Assembly (NCBI GenBank): GCA_910587655.1
Contig: CAJUND010000037.1
Location: 12,765 to 29,264, forward strand
Length of the DNA: 16,500 nt
Source: an uncultured Agathobacter sp.
GTDB taxonomy: Bacteria; Bacillota; Clostridia; Lachnospirales; Lachnospiraceae
Reading direction: 5' to 3'
A program made the position numbers and the translations under genes. This document shows, piece by piece, positions 12,997-16,500 of this stretch (its first letter is position 1; every line of letters begins with the position of its first letter). A model generated the notes under the pieces. It searched no databases, was not told where the DNA came from, and saw only the letters and a program-made list of their open reading frames with translations.

Positions 12997-15108
12997 GCTG
13001 GAAGAGAATATCCACTTGACAGGACCAGAAATATTGGAATTATGGCCCATATCGATGCGGGTAAGACCACATTGACTGAGCGTATTCTTTATTACACTGG
13101 TGTAAATTATAAGATTGGTGATACTCACGAAGGTACTGCCACCATGGACTGGATGGAGCAGGAGCAGGAACGTGGTATCACAATTACTTCAGCCGCTACT
13201 ACATGTCACTGGACGCTGGAAGAGCAGACCAAGCCGAAAGCAGGAGCTCTTGAGCACCGTATTAATATTATTGATACACCGGGACACGTGGATTTTACGG
13301 TTGAGGTAGAGCGTTCACTCAGGGTACTGGACGGCGCCGTTGGTGTCTTCTGTGCAAAGGGTGGTGTAGAGCCTCAGTCAGAAAATGTATGGCGTCAGGC
13401 TGATACCTACAATGTACCGCGTATGGCGTTCATCAACAAGATGGACATCCTGGGTGCGGATTTTTACGGAGCTGTCGGACAGATTCGTGAAAGACTGGGA
13501 AAGAACGCTATCATTCTCCAGTTACCGATTGGTAAGGAGGATGATTTTAAGGGAATTATTGATCTGTTTGAAATGAAGGCATATATCTACAATGACGACA
13601 AGGGTGATGATATTACAGTTACCGATGACCTTGGGGATATGGCTGACCAGGCAGAAGAATACCATACAGAGCTGGTAGAGAAAATCTGCGAGCTGGACGA
13701 CGACCTGATGATGATGTATCTGGAAGGCGAGGAGCCGTCAGCAGAACAGATGAAAAAGGTTCTGCGCAAGGCAACCTGCGAATGTACAGCAGTACCTGTA
13801 TGCTGCGGTTCTGCATACCGTAACAAGGGTGTACAGAAGCTTCTGGATGCGGTTCTTGAGTATATGCCTGCTCCGACAGATATTCCTGCAATTAAGGGAA
13901 CTGATCTGGACGGAAATGAAATTGAGAGACATTCATCTGACGATGAGCCGTTTTCAGCACTTGCATTTAAGATTATGGCTGACCCGTTTGTTGGAAAGCT
14001 TGCATTCTTCCGTGTATACTCAGGTACCTGCAAGTCCGGTTCCTATGTATTAAACGCTACAAAGGATAAGAAGGAACGTGTTGGACGTATTCTTCAGATG
14101 CATGCAAACAAGAGGGAAGAGCTGGACGTTGTTTATTCAGGTGATATTGCTGCAGCAGTTGGATTCAAGTTTACGGCTACCGGTGATACCATCTGTGATG
14201 ACCAGCATCCTGTAATCTTAGAGTCCATGGAATTCCCGGAGCCGGTTATTGAGCTTGCAATTGAGCCTAAGACCAAGGCTGGACAGGGAAAGATGGGCGA
14301 GGCCCTTGCAAAGCTTGCAGAGGAAGATCCTACATTCCGTGCGCATACTGACCAGGAAACAGGACAGACCATCATTGCCGGAATGGGTGAGCTTCACCTG
14401 GAGATTATCGTTGACCGCCTGCTCCGTGAGTTTAAGGTGGAAGCAAACGTAGGTGCTCCGCAGGTAGCTTACAAGGAGACATTCACAAAGCCTGTTGACC
14501 AGGAATACAAATATGCAAAGCAGTCCGGCGGTCGTGGACAGTACGGACACTGTAAGGTACGCTTTGAGCCGATGGACGCCAATGGAGAAGAGCTGTTCAA
14601 GTTTGATTCAGAGGTTGTCGGCGGTTCTATTCCGAAGGAATACATTCCGTCAATCGGTGAAGGTATTGAGGAAGCAACAAAGGCAGGTTCACTTGGAGGA
14701 TTCCCGGTTGTCGGCGTACACGCGACGGTATACGACGGTTCTTACCATGAAGTCGATTCTTCCGAGATGGCTTTCCACATTGCAGGATCCATGTGTTTCA
14801 AGGAGGCAATGCAGAAGGCTTCACCGGTACTTCTTGAGCCAATCATGAAGGTGGAAGTAACCATGCCTGAGGAGTATATGGGCGACGTTATCGGCGATAT
14901 CAACTCCCGCCGCGGACGTATCGAAGGTATGGATGATCTGGGCGGCGGCAAGATTGTACGCGGATTTGTACCGCTTGCTGAAATGTTCGGATATTCAACG
15001 GATTTACGTTCCAAGACACAGGGACGTGGTAACTACTCTATGTTCTTTGAGAAGTATGAGCCGGTACCAAAGAACGTACAGGAAAAGCTGCTTGCAGCAA
15101 AGAAATAA
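12994..15108 (+). CDS. fusA: Elongation factor G
   Basis: The gene encodes a 704-residue EF-G, the GTPase that drives translocation of tRNA and mRNA and, with the recycling factor, splits ribosomes. The G domain shows AHIDAGKTT (18-26), RGITITSAATT, DTPGHVDF (94-101, with the catalytic H98) and NKMD (148-151). Domain IV shows SGGRGQYGHCKVRFEP. Between switch I and DTPG there is a stretch of about 15 residues (TLEEQTKPKAGALEH) that is absent in the B. subtilis protein but has a shorter counterpart in E. coli. The start is TTG 12994: GGAGG at 12981-12985 is 8 nt away, the translation begins MAGREYPLDRTRNIGI as expected, and the next in-frame ATG (residue 17) would remove part of the nucleotide-binding core. 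Last gene of the str transcript. Confidence 0.97.
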   Translation: MAGREYPLDRTRNIGIMAHIDAGKTTLTERILYYTGVNYKIGDTHEGTATMDWMEQEQERGITITSAATTCHWTLEEQTKPKAGALEHRINIIDTPGHVDFTVEVERSLRVLDGAVGVFCAKGGVEPQSENVWRQADTYNVPRMAFINKMDILGADFYGAVGQIRERLGKNAIILQLPIGKEDDFKGIIDLFEMKAYIYNDDKGDDITVTDDLGDMADQAEEYHTELVEKICELDDDLMMMYLEGEEPSAEQMKKVLRKATCECTAVPVCCGSAYRNKGVQKLLDAVLEYMPAPTDIPAIKGTDLDGNEIERHSSDDEPFSALAFKIMADPFVGKLAFFRVYSGTCKSGSYVLNATKDKKERVGRILQMHANKREELDVVYSGDIAAAVGFKFTATGDTICDDQHPVILESMEFPEPVIELAIEPKTKAGQGKMGEALAKLAEEDPTFRAHTDQETGQTIIAGMGELHLEIIVDRLLREFKVEANVGAPQVAYKETFTKPVDQEYKYAKQSGGRGQYGHCKVRFEPMDANGEELFKFDSEVVGGSIPKEYIPSIGEGIEEATKAGSLGGFPVVGVHATVYDGSYHEVDSSEMAFHIAGSMCFKEAMQKASPVLLEPIMKVEVTMPEEYMGDVIGDINSRRGRIEGMDDLGGGKIVRGFVPLAEMFGYSTDLRSKTQGRGNYSMFFEKYEPVPKNVQEKLLAAKK

Positions 15109-15115
15109 TTAAAAA

Positions 15116-15151
15116 TATGCGAATCCCCTGTAATCAGGGGGATTTGCATAA
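15116..15151 (+). other. Hairpin after fusA, possibly a transcript end
   Basis: ATGCGAATCCCCTG (about 15117-15130) pairs with CAGGGGGATTTGCAT (about 15135-15149), with one G-U pair and one bulged G, around a TAAT loop. On the + strand it is followed by AAAAATAG, not by a T-tract; read on the - strand it is followed by ATATTTTTAATT. It is therefore a poor intrinsic terminator for fusA as written. It may protect the fusA mRNA 3' end. Confidence 0.5.
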
Positions 15152-15158
15152 AAATAGC

Positions 15159-15187
15159 TTGAAAAAGTGCTGATTATTTTATATAAT
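15159..15187 (+). promoter_or_regulatory. Sigma-A promoter for tuf
   Basis: TTGAAA (15159-15164) and TATAAT (15182-15187) are 17 bp apart. The expected start near 15194 gives a leader of about 65 nt with two small hairpins, CAGTT/AACTG (15193-15209) and GTCCG-TAT-CGGAC (15222-15234). It allows EF-Tu to be made independently of the str transcript. Confidence 0.85.
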
Positions 15188-15258
15188 CAAATCAGTTGGT
15201 TAATAACTGGAAAAATAATAAGTCCGTATCGGACAAAAATTAAGGAGGACATTTCATA

Positions 15259-16446
15259 ATGGCAAAGGCTAAATTTGAAAGAACAAAACCACATTGTAAT
15301 ATTGGTACCATCGGTCACGTAGATCATGGTAAAACAACTTTAACAGCAGCTATTACAAAGGTATTAGCAGCTCGCGTTGCTGGTAATGAGGCAACAGATT
15401 TCGAGAACATCGACAAGGCTCCGGAAGAGAGAGAGCGTGGTATCACAATCTCTACTGCCCACGTTGAGTACGAGACAGACAACAGACATTATGCACACGT
15501 TGACTGCCCGGGCCATGCTGACTACGTTAAGAACATGATTACCGGTGCTGCACAGATGGACGGTGCTATCCTTGTTGTTGCTGCAACTGACGGTGTTATG
15601 GCACAGACAAAGGAGCACATCCTTCTTTCCCGTCAGGTAGGTGTACCTTATATCATCGTATTCTTAAACAAGTGCGACATGGTAGACGATCCTGAGTTAA
15701 TCGAGCTGGTAGAGATGGAAGTTACCGAGCAGTTAGAGGAGTATGGTTTCAATGACTGCCCAATCATCCAGGGTTCTGCCCTTAAGGCTCTTGAGGATCC
15801 GAACGGTGAGTGGGGCGACAAGATTATGGAACTCATGGCTAAGGTTGATGAGTATATCCCTGATCCGGAGCGTGACACAGATAAGCCGTTCCTGATGCCG
15901 GTCGAGGACGTATTTACAATTACCGGTCGTGGTACTGTTGCAACTGGTAGAGTAGAGCGTGGTACTTTACACCTGAATGACGAACTTGAAATCCTTGGTG
16001 TTAAGGAAGAAGTTCAGAAGACAGTTGTAACTGGTATCGAGATGTTCCGTAAGCAGTTAGACGAGGCTATGGCTGGTGATAACATCGGTGCATTACTCCG
16101 TGGTATCAACCGTGACCAGATCGTCCGCGGACAGGTTCTTGCTAAGCCGGGTTCTGTTACCTGCCACAGCAAGTTTACCGCTCAGGTTTACGTTTTAACC
16201 AAGGACGAAGGTGGACGTCATACTCCGTTCTTCAACAACTACCGTCCGCAGTTCTACTTCAGAACAACTGACGTAACTGGTGTCTGCAATCTTCCGGGTG
16301 GTACAGAGATGTGCATGCCTGGTGATAACGTAGAGATGACAATTGAGCTGATTCATCCGGTAGCTATGGAGCAGGGTCTTACATTTGCTATTCGTGAGGG
16401 TGGCAGGACTGTTGGTTCAGGTCGTGTGGCTACTATCATCGAGTAA
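15259..16446 (+). CDS. tuf: Elongation factor Tu
   Basis: The gene encodes a 395-residue EF-Tu, the GTPase that brings aminoacyl-tRNA to the ribosomal A site. The G domain shows GHVDHGKTT (19-27), RGITIS, DCPGHADYV, NKCD and GSAL; domains II and III follow, with FTITGRGTVATGRVERG and the C-terminal TFAIREGGRTVGSGRV. The start ATG 15259 follows AAGGAGG at 15242-15248 by 10 nt. Residue 13 is Cys (KPHCNIG), where most bacteria have Val. The gene has its own promoter and terminator, so it forms a single-gene unit behind fusA. Some bacteria carry a second tuf copy elsewhere; this window cannot show that. Confidence 0.98.
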   Translation: MAKAKFERTKPHCNIGTIGHVDHGKTTLTAAITKVLAARVAGNEATDFENIDKAPEERERGITISTAHVEYETDNRHYAHVDCPGHADYVKNMITGAAQMDGAILVVAATDGVMAQTKEHILLSRQVGVPYIIVFLNKCDMVDDPELIELVEMEVTEQLEEYGFNDCPIIQGSALKALEDPNGEWGDKIMELMAKVDEYIPDPERDTDKPFLMPVEDVFTITGRGTVATGRVERGTLHLNDELEILGVKEEVQKTVVTGIEMFRKQLDEAMAGDNIGALLRGINRDQIVRGQVLAKPGSVTCHSKFTAQVYVLTKDEGGRHTPFFNNYRPQFYFRTTDVTGVCNLPGGTEMCMPGDNVEMTIELIHPVAMEQGLTFAIREGGRTVGSGRVATIIE

Positions 16447-16469
16447 TTAGTAAAAAGCTAGATTTTATG

Positions 16470-16500
16470 GGGCTTTCCGAGAAATCGGGAAGCCCTTTTT
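16470..16500 (+). terminator. Intrinsic terminator after tuf
   Basis: GGGCTTTCCGA (16470-16480) pairs with TCGGGAAGCCC (16485-16495) with one U-G pair and a GAAA tetraloop, followed by TTTTT up to the window edge. Transcription of tuf therefore ends here and does not run on into a neighbouring ribosomal protein operon. Confidence 0.93.

Noticed and set aside
1..16500. A novel multi-gene system, mobile element, CRISPR array, tRNA or rRNA
   Set aside because: Every substantial + strand gene belongs to a well-known core family. I saw no transposase, integrase, regular repeat-spacer array, tRNA-like cloverleaf or rRNA sequence.

Overview
The window is a conserved bacterial core-genome segment, entirely on the + strand, carrying 13 protein genes in the order rpmG, secE, nusG, rplK, rplA, rplJ, rplL, rpoB, rpoC, rpsL, rpsG, fusA, tuf. 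The gene order (L11-L1-L10-L12-beta-beta' followed by the str genes), strong AGGAGG ribosome-binding sites, consensus sigma-A promoters, an L10-type leader and the protein sequences point to a low-to-moderate GC Firmicute of class Clostridia, most likely family Lachnospiraceae. I cannot fix a genus from the sequence alone. Unlike Bacillus subtilis, there is no methyltransferase gene between rplL and rpoB and no L7Ae-like gene between rpoC and rpsL.

Layout. Positions 1-2336 hold rpmG-secE-nusG-rplK-rplA, read from a promoter that must lie upstream of the window. The 204-nt gap between rplK and rplA is rich in repeated hairpins and contains two stretches resembling the L1 recognition element. 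Positions 2337-3653 are a separate rplJ-rplL unit with a perfect promoter (TTGACA, 17 bp, TATAAT), an L10 leader with an attenuator, and a strong terminator after rplL. Positions 3654-11728 hold a palindromic element, a promoter, rpoB and rpoC, then a terminator. Positions 11751-15108 are the str unit rpsL-rpsG-fusA with its own perfect promoter and a structured rpsL-rpsG gap. Positions 15109-16500 hold a hairpin, a separate promoter, tuf, and a terminator that ends at the window edge.

Together the genes supply ribosomal stalk and L1-arm proteins, small-subunit proteins S12 and S7, the core RNA polymerase subunits beta and beta', the elongation factors EF-G and EF-Tu, the transcription factor NusG and the translocon subunit SecE. 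All coding genes look intact.

I found no mobile element, CRISPR array, tRNA, rRNA, defence system or unknown protein gene, and no evidence of a novel multi-gene system. What deserves a second look is in the non-coding RNA: the duplicated hairpin module before rplA, the mutually exclusive helices before rplJ and rpsG, twin hairpins on both sides of rpsG, and a palindromic element before the rpoBC promoter.
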